Under the pieces are notes generated by a model that was not told the DNA's origin, searched no databases, and saw only the letters and a program-made list of their open reading frames with translations. From CAVQWH01 sp963717595 (GTDB lineage Bacteria; Patescibacteriota; Saccharimonadia; Saccharimonadales; Saccharimonadaceae), in NCBI GenBank assembly GCA_963717595.1, contig CAVQWH010000001.1, positions 310,001 through 374,000 on the forward strand: a stretch of DNA of 64,000 nt. The letters are read 5' to 3'. Made by a program: the position numbers and the translations under genes. This document shows positions 18,892-28,115 of the stretch, piece after piece; position 1 is the stretch's first letter; each line of letters opens with the position of its first letter.

Positions 18892-19926
18892 ATGAAGCTA
18901 AACGAAGATCTTTACTCACTTCCTTTTGATCAGTTTTCCAGGCAATTTGTAGTGGCTAACGTAGTTGATAAGTGTCTTAGAAATAAATCAAAAAAAACTT
19001 CTTTAAGTATCATTGATCTTGGTGGCCATGCAGGGAAAACAAGCCTTTTTCATCCAGTAGATAAAGTTACTATTCTGGATGTTTTTAACGAGAAATACAA
19101 AGGTTATGTAAAGGGCGATGCCACCGACACTAAATTTAAGGATAATACGTTTGACATAGCCTGTAGTTTTGATGTGTTTGAGCACATTCCTCGATCTAAG
19201 CGTGCTCGATTTATTACAGAGGCACTAAGAATAAGCAGGGAAGGTATCTTTATTGCTGCACCTATAGACGATGACAAAAAACAAACCTCCGCAGCAGAGA
19301 GCGGTTTAAATGAATTTTACAAAGATCTATTTGGCTCTGACCACCGTTGGCTAAAGGAGCATATTGACTATAAGATTCCAGACAGTGGCGAGATAGAGGG
19401 CCTAATCAAAAATACAGGAGCTTCGTTCACGGCTATTCCAAGTAATAATCTTGGAGACTGGATACTAATGCAAGCATTAATTTTCATGACGTCGAAAAAT
19501 CCACTACTTGGCGAACAGATGGAAGAACTGAATCGGTGGTTCAATAAAAACACCATCTCACTAGACGCCAACTCGAACGTCCATTACAGGCAAGTCTATT
19601 TTATAAGCAACAACAAGCCGCTAGTTAGGTTAGTCAGTAAATACGTAGCTTCTCAAAAGAAAGAGAACAATGTTAACAATAAGCTTTCTTTCGATCCAGG
19701 TGCCTATAAAAAGGCTCTAAAAATAATTGCAAGCAACCAAAAGTTTTTCGAAGGAAAGATAAAAGAGCTTGAGCGCGAAAACAAAAAGATAAAAAACGAG
19801 TTAACTGAAGTATACAGTCACAACCAAAAACTAACAAAAGAAATCACAGACATATATCAGTCAAAATCTTGGAAAATAACTAAACCGGCGCGAGCAATAG
19901 ATAAACTGCGCAAGAAGCAAGCATGA
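18892..19926 (+). CDS. Class I SAM-dependent methyltransferase with C-terminal coiled coil
   Basis: From the ATG at 18892 this is 344 aa. SAM-binding motif I is modified (SIIDLGGHAGKTSLF), followed by VTILDVFN for motif II and FDIACSFDVFEHIPRSKRA for the post-motif region. The last ~70 residues are charged and form a predicted coiled coil with repeated KELERENKKIKNEL-like heptads. In Wzm/Wzt loci, chain-terminating methyltransferases use such coiled coils as rulers (WbdD is the known case); that parallel is inference here. I preferred this start over an in-frame ATG at 18850 and an upstream start because those lie inside the restored Wzt gene. The stop overlaps the next ATG (ATGA). Confidence 0.75.
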   Translation: MKLNEDLYSLPFDQFSRQFVVANVVDKCLRNKSKKTSLSIIDLGGHAGKTSLFHPVDKVTILDVFNEKYKGYVKGDATDTKFKDNTFDIACSFDVFEHIPRSKRARFITEALRISREGIFIAAPIDDDKKQTSAAESGLNEFYKDLFGSDHRWLKEHIDYKIPDSGEIEGLIKNTGASFTAIPSNNLGDWILMQALIFMTSKNPLLGEQMEELNRWFNKNTISLDANSNVHYRQVYFISNNKPLVRLVSKYVASQKKENNVNNKLSFDPGAYKKALKIIASNQKFFEGKIKELERENKKIKNELTEVYSHNQKLTKEITDIYQSKSWKITKPARAIDKLRKKQA

Positions 19927-21635
19927 GATTAAAACGATTTGTAAAAAAGCTACTTGTTCGCGAACAGCACTCTTATCAGCAGTGGATAAACGTTAATGAA
20001 CCCCGACTTTGGTCTCAAGAAAAGATAAACAAAAAGCCGCTTATTAGCATCGTGGTGCCAGCATTTAATACGCCCGACAAGTACCTAAAACCACTAATTG
20101 ACTCGTTTATTAACCAAAAGTATCCTGACTGGGAACTATGCCTAGTTGACGCCTCTAATAGCAAAGAGCGCATAGGGGCAATTAAAAAAATCACCGAAAA
20201 AGATAAAAGAATAATTTATCTCACTGCGCCCAAAAACGAGGGCATTGCCGCCAACACCAATATTGGCATTAAGGCGGCCAAAGGTGAATACATAGGGTTT
20301 ACTGATCACGACGATATGCTTTCGCCTTATGCTCTTAGTGAAGTTGCAGTAGCAATAAACAAACATCCTGACGCAGAGTTAATATATAGTGACGAAGATA
20401 AATTATCTGACGACGGTAAAGAGCGAAGTCTGCCATTCTTCAAGCCAGACTGGTCACCCCAGCTTGTAGAAGGGGTTAATTATCTTGCTCACCTCGTGGT
20501 GGTGCGTAGGGGTACTATAGAAAAGCTAAATGGGCTGAGAAAAGGCTTTGACGGTGCGCAAGATTACGATTTCATTCTAAGGGCTAGTGAATTAACTGAT
20601 AAGATTTATCATATTCCAAAGATTCTTTATCATTGGAGAATGGCCGATGGATCGACTGCACGAGCAATTGGTGAAAAAAACTATGCCGACGAAGCGGGTC
20701 AAAAAGCCCTCAAGGACCATGTTGGAAGAACAAAAACCAATGCCAAGGTAGTAGGAATTCCAGAAAGGCCAACTAACTATCGGCTAAAATATAACCTTCC
20801 AAAGCAAACAAAAGTTTCAATCATAATTCCTTTTAAGGACAAGAGTGACTACCTAAAAAGAAGTGTTGGCAGTATTTTAGAAAAAACTATAAATACTGAC
20901 TACGAAATTATATTGATTTCAAACAATAGTGAAGAAAGCTCAACAAAAACCTACCTAAAAGAAGTAAGTAAAAACAATAAAGTAAAAGTTCTCACTTGGG
21001 ATAAGCCATTTAATTATTCCGCTGTTAATAACTTTGGCCGCACCAAAGCTAGCGGAAACTACCTTGTATTTCTTAACAACGATACAGAAGTTATTAATGA
21101 GGCCTGGCTTGAAGAATTAGTTTCAGTAGCTGCCCAGCCTGACACCGGAGCCGTAGGAGCACTTCTTCTTTATCCAAATAATAAAATCCAACACGCCGGC
21201 GTAGTGCTTGGCATGAAAACAATGGCGGGCCACCCATTTCGGTACCGAGAAGAGAGTGAATTAACCGAACTTGGATTGCCCTGCTGGCCTCGTAACTACC
21301 TTGCCGTGACTGGCGCCTGCCTAGCAATAAGTGCAAAAAAGTTTGACGAAGTAAAAGGGTTTGACGAAACCATGATTATTGCTGGTAGCGATGTAGCGCT
21401 TTGCTTAAGCCTCTATGAAAAGGGCTACAAAAACATCTATTGGCCTTTCGCAAAACTGTATCATTACGAGAACATATCAGTTGGTACCTACGACAACGGT
21501 ATTATTGGTGACTATAATAAATCACTAGAATACTATCGCCCATACTTAAAGTGGAAAGATCCATACTTCAATGCTAACCTTGATCTTATGAACGAAAGTA
21601 TTGCTATAAGGAGCAACTATGAAGAAACACATTAA
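19923..21635 (+). CDS. Two-domain GT2 glycosyltransferase
   Basis: The 570-aa product holds two GT-A domains in tandem. The first spans about residues 38-270, with SIVVPAFNTPDKYLKPLIDS, ITDHDDMLSPYAL-like acidic motif (FTDHDDML) and a DYDFILR segment. The second spans about 295-560, with SIIIPFKDKSDYLKRSV, LVFLNNDTEVINEAWLEEL and ITGACLAI-like (VTGACLAIS) regions. Enzymes of this layout add two successive sugars or polymerise a repeat. It overlaps the methyltransferase by 4 nt and the next gene by 17 nt, placing it in the middle of the export operon. Confidence 0.87.
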   Translation: MRLKRFVKKLLVREQHSYQQWINVNEPRLWSQEKINKKPLISIVVPAFNTPDKYLKPLIDSFINQKYPDWELCLVDASNSKERIGAIKKITEKDKRIIYLTAPKNEGIAANTNIGIKAAKGEYIGFTDHDDMLSPYALSEVAVAINKHPDAELIYSDEDKLSDDGKERSLPFFKPDWSPQLVEGVNYLAHLVVVRRGTIEKLNGLRKGFDGAQDYDFILRASELTDKIYHIPKILYHWRMADGSTARAIGEKNYADEAGQKALKDHVGRTKTNAKVVGIPERPTNYRLKYNLPKQTKVSIIIPFKDKSDYLKRSVGSILEKTINTDYEIILISNNSEESSTKTYLKEVSKNNKVKVLTWDKPFNYSAVNNFGRTKASGNYLVFLNNDTEVINEAWLEELVSVAAQPDTGAVGALLLYPNNKIQHAGVVLGMKTMAGHPFRYREESELTELGLPCWPRNYLAVTGACLAISAKKFDEVKGFDETMIIAGSDVALCLSLYEKGYKNIYWPFAKLYHYENISVGTYDNGIIGDYNKSLEYYRPYLKWKDPYFNANLDLMNESIAIRSNYEETH

Positions 21636-22913
21636 AAAAGCTATTAACATTTATAAAAACCAGGGCCTAAAGACTCTTGGCACAAAAGGGAAAAGGTTTG
21701 CTTACACTAAATTTAATGAAAGCAAGCGGTCGCTTTTAAAAACACCGGAGGCTCAGCGTGAGCTATGGGAGGAATACAACTTTGTTTCTAATCCAGCTTT
21801 CTCTATTACCCAAGCTGATATTAGTAAAAGCAAAAAAGCAACCTCGGGCAAATTGCCTAAAGAAATTAAATCTATAAACTGGTTTGTGCCAAACTTTAGC
21901 CACCTTGCATTCGGTGGTATCTTCACTATTTTTCGTTTTATGGCAGCTTTTTCTCAGCATAATGTAAAAAACAGGATTATTATTTACGACCATCCGTCAT
22001 TTGATGTTGAAAAGCTAAAGAAAGAAATAGCAGCCTCTTTCCCTCATTTTAAGAATTATGAAATTATAGTCTTTGACCATGGTGAGGAAGATGTAAGTAC
22101 TCTGCCAGAGTGTGATATTGCGGTTTGTACTTTTTGGGTTTCGGCCTATCTGCTTCTTAAGTTTAATAAAACAAAGCGCAAGTATTATTTTATACAAGAT
22201 TACGAGCCAATCTTTTACCCGGGCGGCTCAACTTCTGCGCTTGCAGAGTCTACCTATCGATTTGGTTTTCGGAGTCTTGTAAACACCCCAGGCCTACTTG
22301 CTGCAGTAAACCAGCGGCATGGCATGGAAGGTATCAGCTTTGTGCCTGCGGTTGACCAAAAACTGTATTATCCAGATTTTAGTAAGAATAATAAAAAAGT
22401 TAGAGTATTCTTTTATTGTCGCCCATTAAATCCACGCAATGCTTTTAACCTCGGTATTCTTACTATTCAAAAGCTTATAGAAGAGTATGGAGATAAAATT
22501 GAAGTTATTACCGCAGGAGCAGAGTGGAACGAGAGTGGTTACGGCCTGCAAGGTAAGATGACAAACCTGGGCCTTCTGCCGTGCCCCTACAAGACGTAGC
22601 AGATCTTTATAGGGGCTGTGATATAGGTTTTGTCTACATGCTGTCTAAACATCCCTCGTACCAACCCTTTGAGTTTATGGCGTCGGGTATGGCAACGGTG
22701 ACAAATAACAATGAAGACAACCTTTGGTTTTTAGAGCATGAAAAAAACTGCTTACTCAGCGAGCCTTCACCGCTTGCTATGGCAGAAGCTATTGGCAGGT
22801 TGGTAGAAGATAAAAAGTTGCGTATGAAAATAGCTAAAAATGGTCACGACACACTTGGCTACACATGGAATCAGCAAACAGAAACTATCTGGAATAATAT
22901 ATCGAAAATCTAA
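21619..22913 (+). CDS. GT-B glycosyltransferase (WsaF/GT4-like); one frameshift
   Basis: Two frames (21619-22599 and 22581-22913) join into one ~431-aa protein. The N-terminal half has INWFVPNFSHLAFGGIFTIFR and YYFIQDYEPIFYPGGS, typical of rhamnan-type WsaF-like enzymes. The C-terminal half supplies LYRGCDIGFVYMLSKHPSY and PFEFMASGMATVTNN, the donor-binding motif with its Glu. The break lies between GGGCCTT at 22569 and CTGCCGTGCCCC at 22576-22587; one missing base restores the frame. As annotated without repair, the enzyme would lose its donor site. It is the last gene of the Wzm-Wzt operon, convergent with the secreted protein at 22985. Confidence 0.8.
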
Positions 22914-22984
22914 TATACTACATAGGCTTAAGCTAAATATCTTTAATTAATAAATAAAACTGTATAGGTAAGAAGGCCAGGGGT

Positions 22985-25255
22985 CTAGGCGGGAGATCCT
23001 ATGTTAAACAAGCTTATAATATAAGAATCAACTGAGTTTAAACTCACGGAGTTTCCTCCCAGCTCTTCTAGCTTGGTTGACGAGGCTATATAATGTAAAG
23101 CTCCTCCTGAAGCGTAGTATATTTTGCCAGTACCATTATCTCTCCAAAATCTTGTTGGAGCTATTTTTACAGCCCGCTTAGTCAAATCGTTAGCTATTAG
23201 TGTAAGGCCAGGTGTTTGTATCCCAGATTCGGTTGCAAAACTGGATGATACAACTATTAACTTTCCACCAGACGGTATTACGACAGTGCCATTAGAAAGT
23301 TTTCCTACTTGAAGCTGTCCAGATTTTTCATAGGAGTTAACGCCACTTAGTGGGTAAACTTTTAAGTTATAGGTATTAAAACGATAGCCACTAAGAACTG
23401 CCATGGAGGCTACGTGTAGTAATTTATCATCGTTGACTACATAAATAGTGGAATCGTTCTGTACTTTTATCAAGTGTCCGTTAGCAAAGGCATAAGGGCC
23501 AGATTTAATACTATTTACCACTGTACTATCTAAGTAAGATGTATTAGAGGCGCTAACTCCAAGGTCCTTATAATTTGATAGCCCAGCTATATATCTTTTT
23601 TCGCCAGCCTCAGGGAGCAGTTTGTAGTAATTTATGCCAGATTTTACAAACTCTGCTAGCGGTTTGGCGGTTAGGTTGGTCGATAACTTATCTAAGCCTT
23701 GAAGATAGGTCGCGCTAGGCCATAGGCTTTGCTGGGTGCTACTAAGAGATAGCTTATAGCCACCGCCTATTACATATTTATTTCCATTGGCATCTTGATA
23801 CCAGTAGCTAAGCGTGCCTGCCGTAGGTACAGACTCAGAATTGTTATATGAAGACTTTGGTGCAGAAATCTTGTGTAGATTATCCATACTCCAGGCGTTA
23901 TACATTGATATTCCTGCTATAGTGTAGTAATTTGTGCCGTCAAAGTAATAAATAGTGGCGTGAGGGCTGAACTTTACTATCCCCGGAGTAGTTAATAGTA
24001 GGTGTCCTAGCGTCTGAGTGCGGTTTACAGAGCTAGCATTTAGGGAGTCGCTTTTAGAATAGCCTAGCTTTGTGATAGTGCTACTGTCTGCGAAAGGAAA
24101 TCGTTTTCCATCCTCCATTTTGTAGTAGGTAGAGCCGTGGTTCATTAAGTTAGTTAGATTCTTGCCTGTACTTAGGTATTCGCTATCAAAAGGAGATCCA
24201 AGTCGCTTAGTAATAGAGCCGTCTAAGCACTCTAGCCCCCAGGCTGTACACATTGTACTTGGAACAGGATATTTTTTACCATTATTAACCAGGTAAACAC
24301 CACTATCGTCATATATGAGGTTAGTTAAAGATCCTTTATCAGTAAAGCTGTTAATAGTGCTGTCATTAGCTGGAATAGTAGAGTATCGGTCAAGGCTATA
24401 GTTTGCCATGGTCGCTGGGCTAGGAATATAGAAGCGGTTTCCATCTATAACTAGGTATATTTTACCATTTGAGCTCTGACGATATAGTGAGGCACCAATT
24501 GGTTGAGAGGATTGAGTGGATCCGAACCAGTTGCTAAATATGGTTACAAAGTGTTGATTGCCGGAGAAGTGAGGCGTGTAAGAGTATAGTGCCGCGGTTG
24601 CACCATTGCTCATATAGACATTTTGTCCGTCTATTGTGGCGTGACCGTCGTAGTAAGAGCTGGTTCCTCCTGACTCCCTGGCTCTGTAGCCTTGTGTCAT
24701 ATAGCCGTAGTAGTGAACACTTCCATCCCCATCCCAAGATAGATTGCCGTAGGCTCGTTCTTTACTAAACTTAAGCTGCCAAGATCCTTTGGTAACTTGT
24801 TTGCTGAATCCTGCATACTCGGGCGCAGGGCAGGCGCCATTGTCTGGGCAACCCATACCCATGGCTGAGTTATACCGCCAACTGGCGCAGCCCGAACCGC
24901 CTGTGACAAGGCCTTCTTCTTTCTCGAGCGTGGCTAGTATGACCCTAGGGTTAATATGCCACAGAAGTGAAGCTCGACGGATTACCGTTGCAGCCGAAAC
25001 TTTACTGCCATAAGTGAAGTAGCTTTGAGGATAGGCAGCTTTATAATTTTTAAGACAACTGGTAGAAAATTGGTTCAAGAAGCTTTGGATCTGGCTAGCG
25101 GACATAGTGTTGTAGTCATCAAATACACGATCATCCATAACGTTATTCTTGTTAAAGCTAGCTGCCTCTGCGCGTGGCGCAGGGAGTACCATTAAAACAC
25201 CTAAAACTAGGATGGCGGCGATGCTACTGGTTTTAACTAAAAACTTCTTCATCAC
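22985..25255 (-). CDS. Secreted protein: lysozyme-like N-terminal domain plus array of short beta repeats
   Basis: The 756-aa product starts with a clear signal peptide (KTSSIAAILVLGVLMVLPAPRAEA). Residues about 35-245 hold a domain with ASQIQSFLNQF, INPRVILATLEKEEGLVTGG and GMGCPDNGACPAPEYAGFSK. I associate this pattern with actinobacterial secreted proteins often called hemagglutinin-like and probably lysozyme-like, with the Glu pair as candidate catalytic residues. The remainder is eight or more repeats of 45-60 residues built around strands such as GKIYLVIDGNRFYIPS, GVYLVNNGKKYPVPS and STIYVVNDDKLLHVAS, likely a wall- or sugar-binding array. No membrane anchor is seen at the C terminus. 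The next minus-strand gene ends 3 nt upstream, so the two form a unit. Confidence 0.7.
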   Translation of the reverse strand: MMKKFLVKTSSIAAILVLGVLMVLPAPRAEAASFNKNNVMDDRVFDDYNTMSASQIQSFLNQFSTSCLKNYKAAYPQSYFTYGSKVSAATVIRRASLLWHINPRVILATLEKEEGLVTGGSGCASWRYNSAMGMGCPDNGACPAPEYAGFSKQVTKGSWQLKFSKERAYGNLSWDGDGSVHYYGYMTQGYRARESGGTSSYYDGHATIDGQNVYMSNGATAALYSYTPHFSGNQHFVTIFSNWFGSTQSSQPIGASLYRQSSNGKIYLVIDGNRFYIPSPATMANYSLDRYSTIPANDSTINSFTDKGSLTNLIYDDSGVYLVNNGKKYPVPSTMCTAWGLECLDGSITKRLGSPFDSEYLSTGKNLTNLMNHGSTYYKMEDGKRFPFADSSTITKLGYSKSDSLNASSVNRTQTLGHLLLTTPGIVKFSPHATIYYFDGTNYYTIAGISMYNAWSMDNLHKISAPKSSYNNSESVPTAGTLSYWYQDANGNKYVIGGGYKLSLSSTQQSLWPSATYLQGLDKLSTNLTAKPLAEFVKSGINYYKLLPEAGEKRYIAGLSNYKDLGVSASNTSYLDSTVVNSIKSGPYAFANGHLIKVQNDSTIYVVNDDKLLHVASMAVLSGYRFNTYNLKVYPLSGVNSYEKSGQLQVGKLSNGTVVIPSGGKLIVVSSSFATESGIQTPGLTLIANDLTKRAVKIAPTRFWRDNGTGKIYYASGGALHYIASSTKLEELGGNSVSLNSVDSYIISLFNIGSPA

Positions 25256-25258
25256 TTC

Positions 25259-25819
25259 TTATTTTACTACTAAATTTAACGCATCATAAGCGGTAGCAGT
25301 TTTATTGCCATTAGTAGCTACAGCGCTAACTTTCCAGGTTCCTGAAGTTAAGCCCACACCCTGGATAGTCCAGGCCCAGCTGGCATTACCGTTACTATTA
25401 GTTGTTTTAGCTGGTAGCTTTTTAGTAACGCTGCCTTTGGTAAAGCGAATCTGGCAGGTTACACCAGCGGTGGTCAAACAGGTAGATGATTCTTGGTTTG
25501 GCGGCGGATAGTGATTGCTCACAAAGGTGCCGACTGGCTTTTTTGGTTGTACGCTTGAATTAGTGTTTGTAGAATCTGAAGAGCTGTCGCCTTTTTCTGC
25601 GGCGGTACTATTGTCACTAGATTGATCAGACGATTTTTTATCAGGCTTAGGTACGTTTTTGTCCGGGTTAAAGTAACCTGGGTTATATTGACCTGGTGTT
25701 TTGTTGGTGGAAGAGTTGTTTTGCTTGGCATATATATACCAGCCGCCTCCGGCGGCAAGCGCTAGAGCTATGACAGTGGCAATTATTATTTTTCTTTTGT
25801 GGTGGGGTAGCTTGAGCAT
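25259..25819 (-). CDS. Membrane-anchored protein with Ser/Thr/Asn linker and C-terminal Ig-like domain
   Basis: The 186-aa product has an N-terminal signal anchor (about residues 10-30, IIIATVIALALAAGGGWYIYA). A ~70-residue linker rich in Ser, Asn, Asp and Lys follows, then a ~85-residue beta domain with the cysteine pair CLTTAGVTCQI and SGTWKVSAVATNGNKTATAYD, which looks like a bacterial Ig-like fold. It probably exposes the domain outside the cell. It is the first gene of a two-gene unit with the secreted repeat protein 3 nt downstream, which may be its partner. No enzyme motif is visible. Confidence 0.6.
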   Translation of the reverse strand: MLKLPHHKRKIIIATVIALALAAGGGWYIYAKQNNSSTNKTPGQYNPGYFNPDKNVPKPDKKSSDQSSDNSTAAEKGDSSSDSTNTNSSVQPKKPVGTFVSNHYPPPNQESSTCLTTAGVTCQIRFTKGSVTKKLPAKTTNSNGNASWAWTIQGVGLTSGTWKVSAVATNGNKTATAYDALNLVVK

Positions 25820-25909
25820 GTTTTTATTTTAACTTAATTAACAGTTTAATTATAAGTTGAGCATAAGGGGTATGTCAATGTTATTTCAATAAAGTTAGGT
25901 TAAGTTTGC

Positions 25910-25926
25910 TATAATCAATTTCAAGC
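25910..25926 (+). promoter_or_regulatory. Extended -10 before 25927 gene
   Basis: TGC-TATAAT (hexamer 25910-25915) lies 11 nt before the GTG start. No Shine-Dalgarno is present, and the leader would be only about 5 nt. Confidence 0.45.
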
Positions 25927-27387
25927 GTGGGAAAAGCATATTCATTTGTTGCGAAAATTGTATCCAGCCAGAAGTTTTTCTGGTTTATATTAGCTCTATT
26001 TACTATCCAAGATTTATGGGTGGCGTTTTCAATTAGGTATCCTATAGTCTATGATGAAGGGTTTCACTTCTCGGTTATTCAAATATTCAGCCACCACTTG
26101 TCGCCATTTATAACCAATCAACCTCGCTCTTATGATCAGTTTGGTAATCTAGCTCACACTAATTCAGTTTTGTTCCATTACATAATGAGCTGGCCCTACA
26201 GGCTAATAAGTTTATTTACTGACAACACCCATGCTCAAATAGTTATATTAAGAATTTTAAATATTATTATGGCTGCATCTGGGCTGTGGATATTTGCCAA
26301 GCTTTTCCGCAAGATAAACATCAACTGGGCATATATAAATATTGGCTTGTTTTCTTTCATAATGCTGCCTCTAGTTCCTATGATCGCGGCAACTATTAAC
26401 TACGATAATATGCTGTTTCCTTTAACGGCGCTATATATGCTGGTTAGTGTGCGAATAATTAAAAGCAATAAAATCTTATGGTATGACTATGCAAATCTGG
26501 CGATAGTTGGCTGTCTTGCCTCTTTAATTAAGTTCACGTTTTTGCCTATTTTCGCCATCAGCTTTATTTATTTGGCTGTTTTAGTCTGGAAAAGACATGG
26601 CAAGAAATTCTGGCCTAGACTTCAGTTTTCAATTAAAAATGCCAACCAAAAATGGCTTGTATTAGCGGCAATTGGCCTGGTTGTTTTTGTTGGTTTATTT
26701 TCAGCTACTTATATTCAAAATATTATTCGCTATCATACCCCTAATCCATCCTGTCAACAAACAATGTCGCTAAAACGATGCCTTTCCAGGGCAATTGTAG
26801 CAAGAGATGAAAAGGCTCGTGCTACAAAAAACCAGCGACCAGTTGTAGGGCTTCCTGAGTATACTCAAAACTGGTTTACTAGTATGATTACTTATTCAAC
26901 CTTTTCTCCAGCTAGCGTAGGCCCAAAAGCTGTATTCAAAAGCCCTTTGCCGATTATGTATAACTTAATATTCTTTGTTGCACTGATTGGCGTAGCTATA
27001 TTGCTCTATTCTTGGCGTTCTATAAGCAAAAATGCTAGTTGGTATTTCTTGATATCTATGACTGTTGCGCTCTTTGTGTCGGTATATATTTTTAATGTTC
27101 ATGGATACTATGCAACTCATGCAGCTTTTGCTAATCAGCCTAGATATCTTTTGAGTATGCTGCCGGTGCTGTTAGTTATGATAGCTGTGGCTACTGGCTA
27201 TGTGTTACGCCGCAGGCCACACATCAAGCTAGTTAGCTTTATAGTTTTATTATTACTATTCACTCAGGGTGGAGGAATTATTACCCACATAGTACGAAGC
27301 GATAATGACTGGTACTGGCAAAAACCTATAGTCATTAATTTCAATCAAACTGCTAAGAAAATCTTGCAGCCTATAGTTAAAGAATAA
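25927..27387 (+). CDS. GT-C-like polytopic membrane protein, paralogue of 13246-14748
   Basis: The 486-aa product matches the earlier GT-C-like protein in layout: first helix, then an outside loop with PIVYDEGFHFSVIQIFSHH, then ATINYDNMLFPLTALYM, and a final short loop before the C terminus with a WYWQKP motif (WYWHNQ in the paralogue). Roughly eleven membrane helices are visible. A sugar-transfer reaction from a polyprenyl carrier outside the membrane is likely; donor and target are unknown. The start is a GTG at 25927, chosen because a perfect extended -10 lies just before it. The gene is divergent from the anchored Ig-like protein gene. Confidence 0.7.
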   Translation: MGKAYSFVAKIVSSQKFFWFILALFTIQDLWVAFSIRYPIVYDEGFHFSVIQIFSHHLSPFITNQPRSYDQFGNLAHTNSVLFHYIMSWPYRLISLFTDNTHAQIVILRILNIIMAASGLWIFAKLFRKININWAYINIGLFSFIMLPLVPMIAATINYDNMLFPLTALYMLVSVRIIKSNKILWYDYANLAIVGCLASLIKFTFLPIFAISFIYLAVLVWKRHGKKFWPRLQFSIKNANQKWLVLAAIGLVVFVGLFSATYIQNIIRYHTPNPSCQQTMSLKRCLSRAIVARDEKARATKNQRPVVGLPEYTQNWFTSMITYSTFSPASVGPKAVFKSPLPIMYNLIFFVALIGVAILLYSWRSISKNASWYFLISMTVALFVSVYIFNVHGYYATHAAFANQPRYLLSMLPVLLVMIAVATGYVLRRRPHIKLVSFIVLLLLFTQGGGIITHIVRSDNDWYWQKPIVINFNQTAKKILQPIVKE

Positions 27388-27458
27388 TAAATCATAGAGG
27401 TAATTAGGCTAATCCTTAATAGATGTTAATATAGACCCATAGAGTGTGAGGAGGGTAA

Positions 27459-28115
27459 ATGACATCAAGAAGCCAAGCTGCGAGTATGAAGCTTAAAGCT
27501 ACGCCGGAAAAAGAAGATTTTCGGGGTAAGTATGAAAGCGGCAAAATAGGCGACAAACTTTTAGACGGCTATTTTAAGGCGGTTAAAAAGCTGACGCACG
27601 CGGCTGAAATAGCAGAAGAAAAAGCCAAAGCCATTGAAGTTGGTTGCGGCGAAGGCCTTTCTACGAGGCGGATAAACTCCTTCTTGCCCGGGCACATAGA
27701 GCTGGAAGCTTCGGAATTCGTGGAGCACCAGATCCCTCACGCTAAAAAGAATAATCCTGGCCTGACGGTTACTGCCGAGAGTGTTTACGACTTAAAGCAT
27801 CATGACGATAAATTCCACCTAGTATACTTACTGGAAGTTTTAGAACATTTAGACTACCCGGAAAGGGCTCTGCAGGAAATTAAAAGAGTCTTGAAGCCGG
27901 GCGGCCATTTGATAGTTGGTGTACCGCGCGAACCGCTATGGCGAACGCTGAATGTTTCTCGCGGTAAATACTTAAAAGACTTAGGTAATACTCCAGGGCA
28001 CCTGAACCATTGGTCTGGTAAAGATCTAGTCAAGTTCCTTGAAGAGCATTTTGGCTCGGTAGTTGCTAAAGAATCGCCCTTACCCTGGACTTTAGTTCTG
28101 GCTAAGAACGAATAG
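27459..28115 (+). CDS. Class I SAM-dependent methyltransferase
   Basis: The 218-aa product has KAIEVGCGEGLSTRRI (motif I, SAM glycine loop, around residue 60-75), then FHLVYLLEVLEHLDYPERAL and IKRVLKPGGHLIVGVPRE, the standard features of Methyltransf_11-type enzymes. Small-molecule or glycan methylation is plausible in this locus, but the acceptor cannot be deduced. GAGGAGGG precedes the ATG by 4 nt. The gene converges with the nucleotide-sugar dehydrogenase; the two stop codons are adjacent. Confidence 0.83.
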   Translation: MTSRSQAASMKLKATPEKEDFRGKYESGKIGDKLLDGYFKAVKKLTHAAEIAEEKAKAIEVGCGEGLSTRRINSFLPGHIELEASEFVEHQIPHAKKNNPGLTVTAESVYDLKHHDDKFHLVYLLEVLEHLDYPERALQEIKRVLKPGGHLIVGVPREPLWRTLNVSRGKYLKDLGNTPGHLNHWSGKDLVKFLEEHFGSVVAKESPLPWTLVLAKNE

